Assembly: GCA_947034885.2 (NCBI GenBank)
Contig: OX344753.2
Location: 25,932,347-25,996,346 of the forward strand
DNA: 64,000 nucleotides
Source of the DNA: Thuidium tamariscinum
Taxonomy: Eukaryota > Streptophyta > Bryopsida > Hypnales > Thuidiaceae
Direction: 5' to 3'
Shown: piece after piece, positions 36,201-47,844 of the stretch
How the letters are laid out: the number at the start of each line of letters is the position of its first letter
Numbering within the stretch: position 1 is the first letter of the stretch
Program-made: the position numbers and the translations under genes
Notes under the pieces: generated by a model
What the model saw: only the letters and a program-made list of their open reading frames with translations
Databases searched by the model: none
What the model was told of the DNA's origin: nothing

Positions 36201-36774
36201 AATCGAAAGTTCAGAAAAACTCCCAATGCCTGAGTCCTGACCTCTCTGAAGTCCCCGCCCTCCATTTGGCCAAGTTGCCAACCGCAGGACCTGAATTTAG
36301 CGAACCAGATTCTCATCCCTTGCGTTTCACACGAACCGAATCAACGCCCCCCCGGCGAGCGATTCCTCTTTTCAGAATGGAGGGAACCCCGAATTCCCGA
36401 AAGATCATCAATTTCTCTGCAGTTTCATCTCTCCGTCAAGAGTCAAGACCTTGTCAAGTTTCCTACTGAACTCATTGCCGGTTTTTCTCTCATCTCCCAA
36501 ATTTGTCGACCCCAGCCAAATTTGTCTCTAATTTGTCAAATTGGGCAAAAGTTAGCCCAGTCAGTCTCACCAGTCCCGTGGGTACAGTAGTGTGGGTAGT
36601 GGAGTGCTATGGTTGACCTCCCAATCGCACAAAAGCTGCCTAGGGAAACAAATTACTGTAAAAGGGGGAAAAAAATTATGAGAAAAAAAAAATATGAGGA
36701 AAAAAATCCAACAACAACTGATGAATCACCGAGCCTTGGATGGTAAACCTTCAGAGCCTGAGAAACCATTCGAA

Positions 36775-36780
36775 TATAAA
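36775..36780 (+). promoter_or_regulatory. Candidate TATA box of the SHINE gene
   Basis: TATAAA lies about 280 bases before the SHINE start codon, at the edge of the GC-rich island. That would place transcription initiation near 36805 and give a 5' leader of about 250 bases. The leader contains a GAGC tetranucleotide run at 37018-37036, just before the ATG. The position is reasonable, but no transcript supports it. Confidence 0.4.
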
Positions 36781-37055
36781 ACGTGTATATTCCGGTGGCG
36801 GCGCAAGGAGGCAATACATATACGAGAATTGGTGCTCCTCACCTGACACGATCCCACTTCCTCACCCCCCTCGCGGCCGCGCTCTAGCTGTCTCTCCCAG
36901 GGAGCTTTCCTTTAAGCTTAGTAGTCCTCAGTGACACACTCACTGGATTTGCAGTGAGTGAAGATCAGTTCCCACATTGGGACAAGGTCAGTCACGAGAT
37001 CAGTTGGTAGGAGACTTGAGCGAGCGAGCGAGCGAGCTTGGTCCCTGAATTAGCA

Positions 37056-38269
37056 ATGGGCAGGCCGCAGCGGTTTCGAGGAGTGCGGCAACGCCACTGG
37101 GGCTCTTGGGTCTCGGAAATTCGACACCCGCTCTTGTACGTCTCTCGGTTCCCTGAGCTCGGAGAAATTGAGACATGGGCTTGTAATGTAATGTCATGTG
37201 GTAGAATTGGGTAGCATTTTCTTCTAGCTTGGAGATTTTGTAGTTGACTTGTGGTTCGTGGCTTTGAGCTTGCTCGCGTTTTGTAGCTCGTGTCGACTCT
37301 CTCGGGCTTTGCTCGAGCCTCTTGTGTTTTGGTGCGAATTTTGTGACTGAGGTGACTTGCATTGTCGTAGCTTAGCGACAATTTCTTGGGGGTGGGGTGG
37401 GGTGTTGTAGCTAGCTTAGAACGTTCGGCATCGGGGTGTTGTAAGAACGCGTTTGAGTGACATTAGTAGTGTCGTTGTAACGCGTTGGCGTGCGTTCTGT
37501 AGCAATGTCGAAGGAGCTCTGTTGTTTTGAGCTCGTTCTTTCAGTTTGGAATGATTTTGCTTTGAGAGTGTTTCAGCATTGCGACTTAGGAGTGACTAAT
37601 TTGAAGCGAAAGTAGCAGGGATTTGACGAGAGAGTTCATGTTGTAATTTGCAGGAAGACGCGAGTGTGGCTGGGCACTTTCGAGACGGCCGAGGACGCCG
37701 CGCACGCGTACGACGAGGCGGCGCGCCTGATGTGCGGCGTGCGCGCGCGCACCAATTTTCCTTACGACCCGAACGCGCCAAAGGGCCCAAACTCGCAGCT
37801 GCTGTCCGCAACGCTTAGCGCCAAGCTCCACCGTTGGTACCTCCAGTCACAGCAACAGGACAGTGTATCCCAGCAGCAACAGCAACAACAACAGCAAACT
37901 CCCCCGGCAACTAAACCCGCTACCACTAAAGACGCGCGCATGACGCAGTCGCTCACGTGCTTGTGCCTGGACGCGGAGCAATCCAACCTGGGCATTTGGC
38001 AGAAGAAGACGGGGCGACAGGCGGAAGCCAACTGGGTGCGCAACGTGCAATTCTCCTCGCTCCAGCAGCAACCTGAAAATTCGAGTGAGAGTCCGCGCAG
38101 CTGCATCAGCTCGCAGGAGGAGATGTCGGAGGAGGACAAGTTTGCCGCGGAGATGATCGAGGAGCTGCTGGGTCACAGCCCGGGATACTTCTTTAACTTC
38201 AGCTCGCCAGCCATGTCGGACTCCAGCTGCACTAGCCCCTGCTCCGCCATCACCGCCACCTCCGAGTAA
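37056..38269 (+). CDS. SHN: SHINE (WIN1/SHN) clade AP2/ERF transcription factor, two exons
   Basis: This gene encodes a 231-residue DNA-binding regulator. Exon 1 is 37056-37135 and exon 2 is 37654-38269; joining at the GT..AG borders restores the AP2 domain through an L27 codon split by the intron. The AP2 domain spans about residues 6-63, with the YRG element [20 protein letters not shown] and the RAYD element around [14 protein letters not shown] nine-glutamine run lies at 100-108. The middle motif at 127-160 ([19 protein letters not shown], then NWVRNVQF) and the C-terminal motif with MIEELL at 194-199 are the signatures of the SHINE clade (ERF group V), whose intron falls at this same place. 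Angiosperm members activate cuticular wax and cutin genes in the nucleus; that role here is inferred. The start is the first ATG and gives the clade's usual [10 protein letters not shown] terminus. It is GC-rich, unlike its surroundings, with no breaks. Confidence 0.96.
37136..37653 (+). other. Intron of the SHINE gene
   Basis: This 518-base phase-2 intron has donor GTACGT and acceptor TTGCAG. It interrupts the AP2 domain between the L27 codon's second and third bases. It is T/G-rich and contains no repeat copy that I recognise. Confidence 0.93.
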
Positions 38270-38278
38270 TTCAAACAG

Positions 38279-38576
38279 GTAGAACCAACAGCCGCCATAG
38301 CCAGATCGAAAATGCAAACACGGACTCCATGCTTTGACTCATTTGTATTTGCGCTTTCAAAGCATTCGCTCCTGACATTGGTTTCATGGTCGCACTTTCT
38401 TGTGTTTGTGTGTTCTAAGCATTCGTTCCTAGCATTGGTTTCGTGTTATCCCTCACTTGTGTTTAAGTTTTCAAAGCATTCTTTCGTAACGTTGGTTCTA
38501 TGTTCTCTGTCTCTCTCTCTTGTGTTTTTGTTTTCGAAGCCTTTGTTCCTAACATCGATTTGTGCTTTGGTTTCAG
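38279..38576 (+). other. Possible 3'-UTR intron holding a four-unit tandem repeat
   Basis: Nine bases after the SHINE stop codon is CAG|GTAGAA, and at 38571-38576 is a T-rich TTTCAG, so a 298-base 3'-UTR intron is possible. Inside, at about 38339-38570, a unit of roughly 57-65 bases is repeated four times with divergence; each carries a core like TTTCAAAGCATTCGTTCCTA followed by a GGTTT-like stretch. The plus frame stays open across all four copies and would read as repeated hydrophobic segments around FSKHSF. I do not regard that frame as a gene. Confidence 0.45.
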
Positions 38577-39090
38577 GATTTGAGTCCCTTTTTTTTGCGA
38601 TTTCGAGGACATTTTGAAGCTGGAGAGGAATGGCGCAGACGCGAGTCGATCCTCCAGGCGAGACTATTCAATTTCCGTGCCGCTGCTACTCTGAATGGAG
38701 CTCGTCGACCTTCTCGAACATGAAGCTCTGCTGATTTGTCCTCCTCTGAGAGAGAGATTGATACGATTTTTCTGTTTTGTGAGCGGCACATGATTCTTTG
38801 CATTTGTGACGGAAGAGTTGCTGGGGGTGCATTCAGTACTGTAGCGGAAGAAGATGAGGGGATTCAGTATTTTAGTGCAAAACTAGTAGTGTAGTTCTAT
38901 AGTATTAAGCTTTAGTTTTGAGGGGGTTGTACGTTTTGGGTGGTGTGGAACCTCGATACACAGGGAGTCCTCTTGCACAGATAGATCGTTGTCTGTGTTG
39001 TGACGAGACTCGGATGGGGTGCTGGCTTGTGCATATTCAATAGAATGCGGCACCTGTCCTAATTTGACAACAACAACAATAACTCGCAAA
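38577..39090 (+). other. Probable 3'-UTR and downstream flank of the SHINE gene
   Basis: GC content stays moderate here and no repeat family is recognisable. No canonical AATAAA signal is seen, so the transcript end is undefined. Short frames on both strands look incidental. Confidence 0.3.
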
Positions 39091-39609
39091 TCCTACTTGT
39101 TATGGACTACGTGTTTTCCTTTCACTTCTCTTGTCCCAATGTATACTACCGGTTTGTGGGTTGACTCGGCATGTACTCTGCCATGGTTTTCGAGGAGCAT
39201 GTTTAGGCAAGCATTTATTCTGGCATGTTTGAGATTTATCTTTTGGTTGAGCATTTATTTGGGATGGACTTTGAGTTGCGTGGGATGGTTGAGCATTTGT
39301 TTTCTTCAAGGGTCATAGATTGCAGCTGCAGATCATTAATAACTGCTTCCATTAAAGTTGGGTGGACTCTCGGTTACGAAATACCTTCGTACATGATGTT
39401 TACGAGAATGTCAACTACAGTCCAGATGATTGTCTTCCAAGAGAGTAGGAATACCGGCATTTCGTGGCATTCAAGGGATCTGGGTTCAACGTTTTGAGTT
39501 GTGGCCAAGTTCTGGGGTCTGTACCAGCCTCTGCATCTGACTGAGGGTGCTTCAATTTTCTTTGTGGCGGCTGTGCTGGCTGCTACCTTGTTTTCTGTAG
39601 CCTGCTCAT

Positions 39610-40197
39610 ATGCACACCAAGTACGTTACTCCAGCACTAATAAACTGGTCCTTTCTTCCTGCGAGTGCTGTTTTTGAGGAAGTTGGGGCATTCTCTAAAA
39701 GGGACTACGAAGCTCTTACACACAACCAGAGAAAACGAGAGATCTACGCTAACTTCCACTACGTGGGGGTTCCAAAATGCGAGAATCTAAAATTGGAGGG
39801 AGAAATGATAGGGCTACCAAACATGGGCACATTTATGGCAGAACTAACATGGATGCATTTATGGCAGATTGTTTTTCTCGTTGAGTCACTTTCCAAAAGA
39901 GTGCACTTGACTCGAGACGGACTCCCAACTCGAGAAATCATGCTCAAAATACAATTTACATCTCCGGAAAAGTTCTGCCATCAAGTGCTAGAGTCCATCC
40001 AACTGAAGACAAGAGCTCCAAGTCCGAATTTCGGATTCCCTTGCAATGTAAATGTAGTCCACTCCGGAGAGCACAGAAAGTTTCGTCAATTCTCGACCCA
40101 TAATCTCATGCGAAGAAGCCTTAAAATCTACAATTGCAATGCAACCTTGCAAGAGGCGCGGGGGTTATTACTCGTCAAAGCAGTACCTCCCTTCTGA
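39610..40197 (+). other. Unassigned 195-codon open frame
   Basis: The frame has an ATG start and a normal mix of residues, with no repeats, signal peptide or membrane span, and no domain that I recognise. It lies about 1.3 kb after the SHINE stop in a stretch of moderate GC with little repeat content, where a frame this long is less surprising than in the AT-rich parts. No splice partners or promoter elements are obvious. It may be an exon of an unknown gene or chance. Confidence 0.2.
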
Positions 40198-40960
40198 ATT
40201 ATTGATTTCCTTTCCCTCATTAATTCCGCTTCAGTCGCTTGAATTGTATGTTTTCTAAAATATGTTTTCTACTGCACCGGCTCCCCCAGTACCGTAGCCT
40301 TGTCATAGAAATCAGAGTCTAGATTACTCAAATCTCAGCTTTGGCTGTGGAAAACGTACATCCTTGCTCAACACGAGATGTACTGTTTTCCCGCTAGCAA
40401 GCTTTAGATTTCAGTTTCCTGGTACACCTTCATGTTCTGCACTGCAGTCACTCTCCAAACGAGAAATAGTGGCAACCCGTACAAACAGTGTAGATTTCAT
40501 TTTCAGCCTCTTTTTCTTTTCCTTGTACGAGAAATAATAATTACAACAACCCCCAAAAGTAATAAAATTTCTCCGTATCACTCAACTGTTGAATGGGAAA
40601 GGTGCCCGGTGAAGACGGAGGCTCCTGGTCCGGTCGTCCTGGTGCGGCAACTCGTGTCCGCAATCAGCTAAGTTAAGTGAAGTTCGCAATGCGCTCCGAA
40701 GCATCCCCGCCAAACCAGCCCGGAGCGCTGGAGCCTACTCTACGAACTTATTAGCTGGTCCACGGAGCCGGGATGGACGTACTTTCAGATTCAGTCATAC
40801 GCGGAGAGACTCACTCAGTCTTTCTTTAAGAGGTAACAGCAGTTAAGAATTGTAAAACCTAAATTAATATTAAAAGGTCAGTCAGTTTCAACGAAAAGTG
40901 AGTGCGTCAGGGTACTTCGATCAACAGTATCTAATTAACTGAGGCTGGGTTTTAAAGGTT

Positions 40961-41476
40961 TTATGTTGAAGGTACGGAAACTGAATGATGTTTTGGGTTT
41001 GTTTTTTGAAACAATTGCAAACCTGACTGATGTTTGAAGTGGTTGCCTTCCGGCTTCCGCCCCTCCGTCCCTCCCTCCCTCCGTTCGTCTGGCTGGCTGG
41101 CTGGCTGCACTGACTGACTCTTTCCGGAGACTTGCATTGGTGGGGCTTGGTTTCCTGGCGATGAATCGTTTTCGAAGGCCTCGCTTGTGGGTCGAGCTTC
41201 CTTGGGCCACCATTTGGGGAGGTTTTCTGAAGCCTCAGGCGCAGTGCTTGCACTCAGTTGTTTCCATGATGGGCCTGGCCTGGCGGTCTCACTGAGCACT
41301 GCCTGAGCAGTGAGAATTGCGCATGGCATGGCAGAGCAGGGCCTGACTCGGAGTTCTCTGGCAGAACGGAGCGCTGTCAGTGTAGCATGCACGTACATAC
41401 GAACTGCGTCGATCGAGCAGCCTCTAGAAGCTTGACTTGAACGACACGAAGGGAAGCTTAAGGTGGGATGGCCCAA
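40961..41476 (-). other. Unassigned 171-codon open frame in a GC-rich stretch
   Basis: The translation is rich in S, P, R and Q and crosses tetranucleotide repeats (41063-41115). Other frames in the same stretch are open too, as expected of GC-rich, stop-poor DNA. No domain was recognised. The GC-rich block 40600-41500 could be an upstream region or a short unique island between repeats. Confidence 0.12.
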
Positions 41477-41506
41477 TTCCGAGCATGTTCCTGGGAACGA
41501 GTCCTA

Positions 41507-42078
41507 AGGGAGGAGGCTCAGAAACCGCTCATTTAAGAGCTGATCTCCCTTTTTCATGTATTTCTTCTGATGAATATATTTTGAACTTATTTTTTTGTCA
41601 AAGAAAAATATTCTAGGAATCTAACACAAGTTGTTTCATATTTTTTGAAGCATTACTGAATTAGTTATGAATTTTCAAACACAATCTGGCATAGGGCCCT
41701 GTTTGTGATCAGTAGGCCTCACAAACTCATACATGCACAGTTTGGAAATAAATTTGGCTTTGTTCAAGAACTAGCATTGCAATATGGAAAAAGTAATCAA
41801 GGTGGTTTCTAAATGCGTTCCTTCCTAAATGCTTGAATTAATTATTATTTCAAATTTTGTAACACTTGTAAGAAGGGGATTCAACAACCAAGTCTTATTT
41901 TGTTCACTTAGTTGAGAATGAAGCCACTGTGGCTCTGAAACCATCCATTGAAGAAGGAAAAAACAAACTCTTATCATGCTCTAATGTAATTGGAAATTCA
42001 TTTACCCACAATCAAGTTCCATTTCATAGCCTCCTATTGGATGGTTGCAAAAGCGTGGGCGATTTCAGAGCCCTCTCC
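41507..42078. mobile_element. Element D1, 572 bp
   Basis: AGGGAGGAGGCTCAGAAACC and GGCGATTTCAGAGCCCTCTCC, with TA at 41505-41506 and 42079-42080. The interior carries the family text TTGTTTCATATTTTTTGAAG. Confidence 0.8.
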
Positions 42079-42270
42079 TATAAACAATCCAGAGAATGAG
42101 TTAGATGCTTGTTGCACAACTGTTCAAAGTTGGAGGCGTAGGAATCGAGACGCAGTTTGAGAAAATTCACCAATTCACTGAGATTGTTCTCTTCATAGTA
42201 TTTTCAGCATATTTTATTCAAATAGCGTTCTTGAATTTCAAGCCATTTTAGTTGTACACTGAATGAGGGT

Positions 42271-42552
42271 TGCTATTATGTGAGCATATAAATGTGAGCC
42301 TATGAGCTTAGAAGACCATATACCTATGATAAAAGTGTCTATATTCTAGTAACTTTCTATGTTAATAGTGCATGTATGCTATAAATACCTACATTACAAT
42401 TGTTTATGTTGTAAACACCTTCGATGGTTACATGATACCTACTTACATATATTCTCAAGGCTCACATACTCACACTTTCATGCTTACATGATACCTACTT
42501 ACATATATTCTCAAGGCTCACATACTCACACTTTCATGCTTACATACTAGCA
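42271..42552. mobile_element. Element A4 with an internal 56-bp tandem duplication
   Basis: Ends are TTGCTATTATGTGAGCAT and TGCTTACATACTAGCA. The flanks share GTTGTACAC plus further partial matches over about 19 bases (42252-42270, 42554-42572). The segment 42428-42483 is repeated exactly at 42484-42539, which explains its extra length. Confidence 0.78.
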
Positions 42553-42572
42553 TTGTTGTACACCAAATAGGG

Positions 42573-45237
42573 ATTTTAAGGGGATCAAAAAATTAAAGGA
42601 ACTTATGATAGAAAACTATAGATGTCTGAACATAACGTGTAACCCCCAAACACTTCAACAACTATTGATGTACAAGAAAGGTAGATATTTATTTAGTGAG
42701 AAATGTTGATGAATTAGTATGCATCCTTTGAAGACCCATGTTCATTGTAGTTTTGTCTTCATGTGATTACCAAATGAGATATTCTAAACACTTAATTGTT
42801 GTTCTTAGACATATTTGCTTGGTTGAAGGTGATCCTACATTAGTAAAAACATGGGGCATATAGGTAAAGAGAACAATCCATGAAAAGATGCATGCAATGA
42901 ATTAGATCATTGGTGGATATTGTCATAGTTGGTTTTTTGGTTGGAGTTGACCTTGTTTCCTCACATGTGAGGTTTTTCATTTGTATTTTATGTCATGATG
43001 TTCTTCAATTCCCTCAATGATAGAAATTAATCAAATGGAGTCAATGTGGAAGTGAGTAAGGCTTTTGGTCTACAATCATCTTGTGACTTTGGTACTGTTA
43101 GGTTGAAATTTATTAAATCTTTCATCCAACCCCTTCAATCTGAACAACTTTTTGACAATGGAGGTTTTCAATGAATTGTACCACTTTGATGGGGGGTTTG
43201 CACATAGATGTACTTGAAAATTTTAATTTTAATCATACAAAAGTAAAGACTACTTTACCAAGAATGCATAGAATTAATTGTAGAAAATTTTGATTGTTGG
43301 ATTTTTAGATTATAACAATTTTGGATGATCAACTTCATAGGCAAAAAACACACCTTTTAAAGATTTTTTTTTATAAAAATAAATAATGCTTTTTTATCCC
43401 CCCAAAAAATTGTCTTCTAATCTAAGGAATTTGTAGTATTTTTTAAAATTGAGAAATAAAAACACCCTCACAAATTTATATACATTTATCAAACAAAAAG
43501 AGTAGAAAATCAAAACTAACCAAATTGGATCTTACAAAAAAATTAAAAATGTATATATGCTTCGTTTTTTTGAAATTTAACAATTGATATCATTATCATA
43601 TTAATTGGAACATCTTTAGAAAATTTTAAATCATTCTAATTGTTTTGTAATCTTAATCACATTACTGTATTGGACCTTTTATTTTAAAAATTGCTAAAAA
43701 TGAAAATGTGAAAATATTTTTCATATCTTTTTTCTTTGTGTAGAGTAAACACTAAAAGTGTCCAAGAAAATGTTTCTTTCCACCTCTACTACTTTCATTG
43801 GAAAAACATTATATTCGGTCTTTTTTTTTATCAGACTTGACTTTCTAAATAAAATTTTAAATACTTCTCACATTCAAAATTTGTAAATTAGTAAATGCAA
43901 CAAGTATGTAAACTTGTTATTTTACAAGATGTTAGTTTACAAAATATTGAGATTTGTTTCACCCTATCAATAATTTGCCATCAAAAATTTTAAGAGGACA
44001 CATTATGGCTTGTGGTCCTTGAAGGGTTAAGCACATAGGTAGAGTCAAAATTACAAGATGAAATTACATTGCATTTCAAGACTAAAATAATTTATAAATA
44101 TTATAAATTAATGAATAATTGAGAAATCCTTGTAATTTGTGTGAATTTTTCAAGTGTAGGACTTTGAATAAAACTTAATTCCTTAAAGATTGAGGCCATT
44201 TTTCTATTTAAGTTTTCCAAAACTTCCATTTTTGCTACATTCACCCAAGAAACAAAACTCTTTTTAAGAATATAACTATAGGATCTTGTATTTAACTTGT
44301 TCAAGATCATGTGGTAAAAATTTCATGAAGTTTGAGCAATCAAAGTTATTTTTTCAAGAAGATGTTGAAATTGCCAAAAAACTATATTGTATACAACTTT
44401 CTCATTACTAGTCCAAATAGAATGAATCAAGGATTTACATGTAGAAAAAAATTAATTATTTTAAAAAAATAATTTAATTTAGTTTTGTCTATTTGCAAAA
44501 GAAATTGTTACTTGCTAAGTTTAGTTTTGGACTTTTGGTGGTATAACTTTTGCTCTTGAGCACCAATTGAAATGAAACTTATATTTTCACAAAGATAATT
44601 AATTTATCTCCTAAGGGGACAACAATCTTTTAGGGGTTAAAGTATTATATTGGTGCATTTGTAACTCATCTTTACAAATTAATTACCAAAGGGCAATTAT
44701 TTTATAGCCATGTTGTACCATTTATAAAGTTTAAGACACTCTCTATTGGCAATTAAAATCATATTGATAACAAAAGATCCTTCTATAAAAGAATTGAGGG
44801 AAGAGAGGGGATAAGCTTTACGTACTCATCAACCTTCTAGGATAAGATACCTTATCATGTAGCTTTACCAATGCAAGTATGCAATATACTCAATTGGTGT
44901 ACCTATAAGATGGAATGTCTCATTTTATTCAAAAATTTAGAGAAATTGCGTCAATTTGAGTTGAAAATCTTTATTTCATTTGTTTCAACAAGACTAGTAT
45001 GCCACATGCCATTCTCATAGTATAATAAAGTAAAATAATATATATTTTTAAATCTTTTTAATTCAAAAGAACTTTGAGATTCAATATCTTTATCTAAATA
45101 CTTGAATGCCACAAAATAAAAATTGTGCACTCTTCTTCACAAACAAGGCTTTCCAATGATACAAAAAAAATGTCAATGGCTAATGTAGAATCTATAATAT
45201 TGAAATAAATTTAGACTTAGTAAAAAACCTTTGCTAC
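42573..45237. other. AT-rich intergenic DNA with T remnants
   Basis: A T right end closes at 44030, and the short T copy follows. No gene is seen. Confidence 0.45.
44179..44637. mobile_element. TTAA-flanked element T, short 459-bp form
   Basis: TTAA at 44175-44178 with TTCCTTAAAGATTGAGGCC; right end CTTTTAGGGG with TTAA at 44638-44641. It retains AGGATCTTGTATTTAACTTG. An isolated right end of another copy (GGTCCTTGAAGGG then TTAA) ends at 44030. Confidence 0.7.
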
Positions 45238-45239
45238 TA

Positions 45240-45512
45240 AGGTGGGTACACCCCAAAGCACCACAAATTGGTATTGTGTCCAATTACTATTATTAGAATG
45301 TTCAAATTTTCATATAATCTTATTGGCAAGTTAAAACATGTTTCAATGTACTGAAGAACACAATACTTCAATTCAATATGCAAAAGTTATTAAGGATCAA
45401 AACTTGTTATTGAAAGAGCCATCTACAATCTATGTACATAATTGATTTTGAAAATGTACACTAATTGTAGATGGCACTTTAAGATCAGTTATGCTTTTGG
45501 GTGTACCCACCT
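45240..45512. mobile_element. Element E1, 273 bp
   Basis: AGGTGGGTACACCCCAAAGC and GCTTTTGGGTGTACCCACCT are perfect enough to pair, with TA at 45238-45239 and 45513-45514. Confidence 0.88.
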
Positions 45513-45597
45513 TAAAAGGTTACTAATTTCTTTAGTTAGACTCTTCATTGAGTATCAAGATCTAAACTAAGGGGTGTTCCACACTATGGTTGTCTAA

Positions 45598-47844
45598 GAG
45601 CAGTCCCATGCCTGACGTGCCAAAGAGGGGTGCCAAGTGGGTTTTGAAGGGAGTATTTGGAAAGTAGAGACTTGTTGTTTTTCCCCTTCCCTACGGCTGA
45701 CGCGCCAAGTACAAACGCCAAGTAAATATCTTTAAGGTTTAGTTACCAAGCAGTATGTACTTGGTAACTTAACCACAAACAATTCCAATTTCAGTTTTTT
45801 AAATTCGCTTTGCTTCCATACATGAGTCAAGAAAAAATCCCTTCCCTTGTATTAGAAACATTGAAAACTTGGAAGTGTTAATTCACCAATTTCTATTAGT
45901 AAGTCAAATAAACTTTACTAAAATTGATAGAAAGGCACATCCAATTTTTTTAGGTGTTAGTGGAGGAATGAGAAGCTCGTTATATCCACAAAGAGTGGTA
46001 GGAACTAGAGACAATCCATGTGAGATATCAAAATCACAAAGAAGGAAGAGGAGCTCCCCACTCATAGTGTAGGGGAATGTAGAAATTGTGTTAAAACTGA
46101 AATTTCAGACCCCATTTATGCATAGTAAAACATGTTATTTAAGAAAACTTTGAAATAGCAAAAGTTGGAAAATAGACATATATTTCATCTCCAAAAATCC
46201 ATTTGGGATTTCAATACTCCAATGAAAAGTTATGAACAAAATTGAAAGGGGGATTGAAAAGAACATTTTTTTGACATTTCCAAGTATCTTTCAAATATTT
46301 TATCTTCTAACATTTAGAATCACATGTTAGCAACACAATGCTCTAAAGAAATAAATTTCAACTAATGCATTTGAATATTTTGTAATGAATTCAAATTGAA
46401 TCAATCAATGAAAGTTTTTTATTTTGGCAAATATATTTCAACAATGATGCAAACAACTAGAAATTAGTTTGAAATGTAAAAATCTAAAGTTATGTAATTA
46501 AAAATTGTAATTTTTATTGTAAATGATTTGAAGTGTTGATTCAATGCTTTAAAGACAACAAATAGTTCATATGTTTAAATACTTGAATTCACAACCATTT
46601 TGATTTATTGCATAAGGATCCTTAGGACATACAAAGAGTGTAGCATGAGTAGGACAAGAGATATGAATTTTTTTTAAACATTCTCCTTGTACAAAACATG
46701 ATCGAAGTAGGAACAAAGTTTCATATCACTCATATTTAGCCAATAACTTGCATTGCATGTATGGCTTTAGAATTCTAGTTTCTGAAACCAAAAAACTTTC
46801 TATTCGAAATTCTCAAAGTTATAAAAATATCAAAAGACTAGAAAGTAAAATTTTGGTTTCTAATGAGTCGAGGTTCAACATACGATTGCACTTTGAATTC
46901 TTATACATATTCCAACCATTCCTTTTTAGCAAAATAGTCCCATGTAGCATTCATATAATTCATTCTAGTCTTCATCCAAATAACTGCTCAATACAAATTA
47001 ACCTCTTTATAGATCCACAATTTTATGAATTAGTTGAAATTTATTTCTTTAGAGCATTGTGTTGCTAACATGTGATTCTAAATGTTAGAAGATAAAATAT
47101 TTGAAAGATACTTGGAAATGTCAAAAAAATGTTCTTTTCAATCCCCCTTTCAATTTTGTTCATAACTTTTCATTGGAGTATTGAAATCCCAAATGGATTT
47201 TTGGAGATGAAATATATGTCTATTTTCCAACTTTTGTTATTTCAAAGTTTTCTTAAATAACATGTTTTACTATGCATAAATGGGGTCTGAAATTTCAGTT
47301 TTAACACAATTTCTACATTCCCCTACACTATGAGTGGGGAGCTCCTCTTCCTTCTTTGTGATTTTGATATCCCACATGGATTGTCTCTAGTCCCTACCAC
47401 TCCTTGTGGATATAATGAGCTTCTCATTCCTCCTCTAATACAAGGAAATTTGAATGTGCTTCTTCGTCACTTATTGTTGATACAAGTAAAATAACTTTTG
47501 TTACAATAGTAATGGAATATACTTTACTTGTGTCAATTGAATTGAAAATACAGCATTCTTAGTTTTTCATACTAGTGAAATTGCTTGTGAGCAGTTCATT
47601 ATTAAAAAAATATTCAAATTGGAGGGACAATTGGGGTGTCAACCTCGATTTCGGGGTGCAAAGTATAGTCAACCCCCCTTCGCGGGCACAACCAGCCACC
47701 CTCCATTTGGTCATGTACTCACTAAATTTGGCCGTGGCCACTCAGATTTTGAGCTGAATTATGCATGCCGTGGGGCAAACATTTAAACTTGGCCCGCCCA
47801 AAGAGCCAGTGTGCGTCCTTTGGCGAGCAGCGGTGGGGATGCTC
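45598..47844. mobile_element. 2247-bp non-autonomous Harbinger-type element P3
   Basis: Terminal sequences are GAGCAGTCCCATGCCTGACG on the left and GCGGTGGGGATGCTC on the right, with TAA duplicated at 45595-45597 and 47845-47847. The ends and subterminal text (GCCAAAGAGG on the left; a GCCGTGGGG and GCGTCCTTTGGCG stretch on the right) match the shorter copies at 14061-14490 and 19574-19981. No transposase is visible. The middle is occupied by a long inverted repeat. It lies inside element Q copy 2. Confidence 0.85.
45925..47470. repeat. Long inverted repeat, about 440-bp arms, 660-bp loop
   Basis: Left arm about 45925-46367, right arm about 47028-47470. By eye the inner 330 or so bases of the arms show a single mismatch (an AGC/AAC difference near 46157). 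The outer parts around 45960-46030 differ at several positions. A transcript through it would form a very long hairpin. A 106-codon plus frame at 46748-47068 lies mostly in the loop and matches nothing I know. Confidence 0.9.

Noticed and set aside
36992-37381. Minus-strand frames of 129 and 120 codons
   Set aside because: They are antisense to the SHINE first exon and intron, with no recognisable domain.
37762-38317. Minus-strand frames of 125 and 156 codons
   Set aside because: They are antisense shadows of the SHINE exon 2. One is dominated by cysteine or leucine runs from the CAG repeat read backwards.
38312-38617. 101-codon plus frame after the SHINE gene
   Set aside because: It is made of the tandem repeat in the possible 3'-UTR intron. 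The repeated hydrophobic peptide is a product of the DNA repeat.
46748-47068. 106-codon plus frame in the P3 loop
   Set aside because: No domain, AT-driven composition, and it runs into an inverted-repeat arm.
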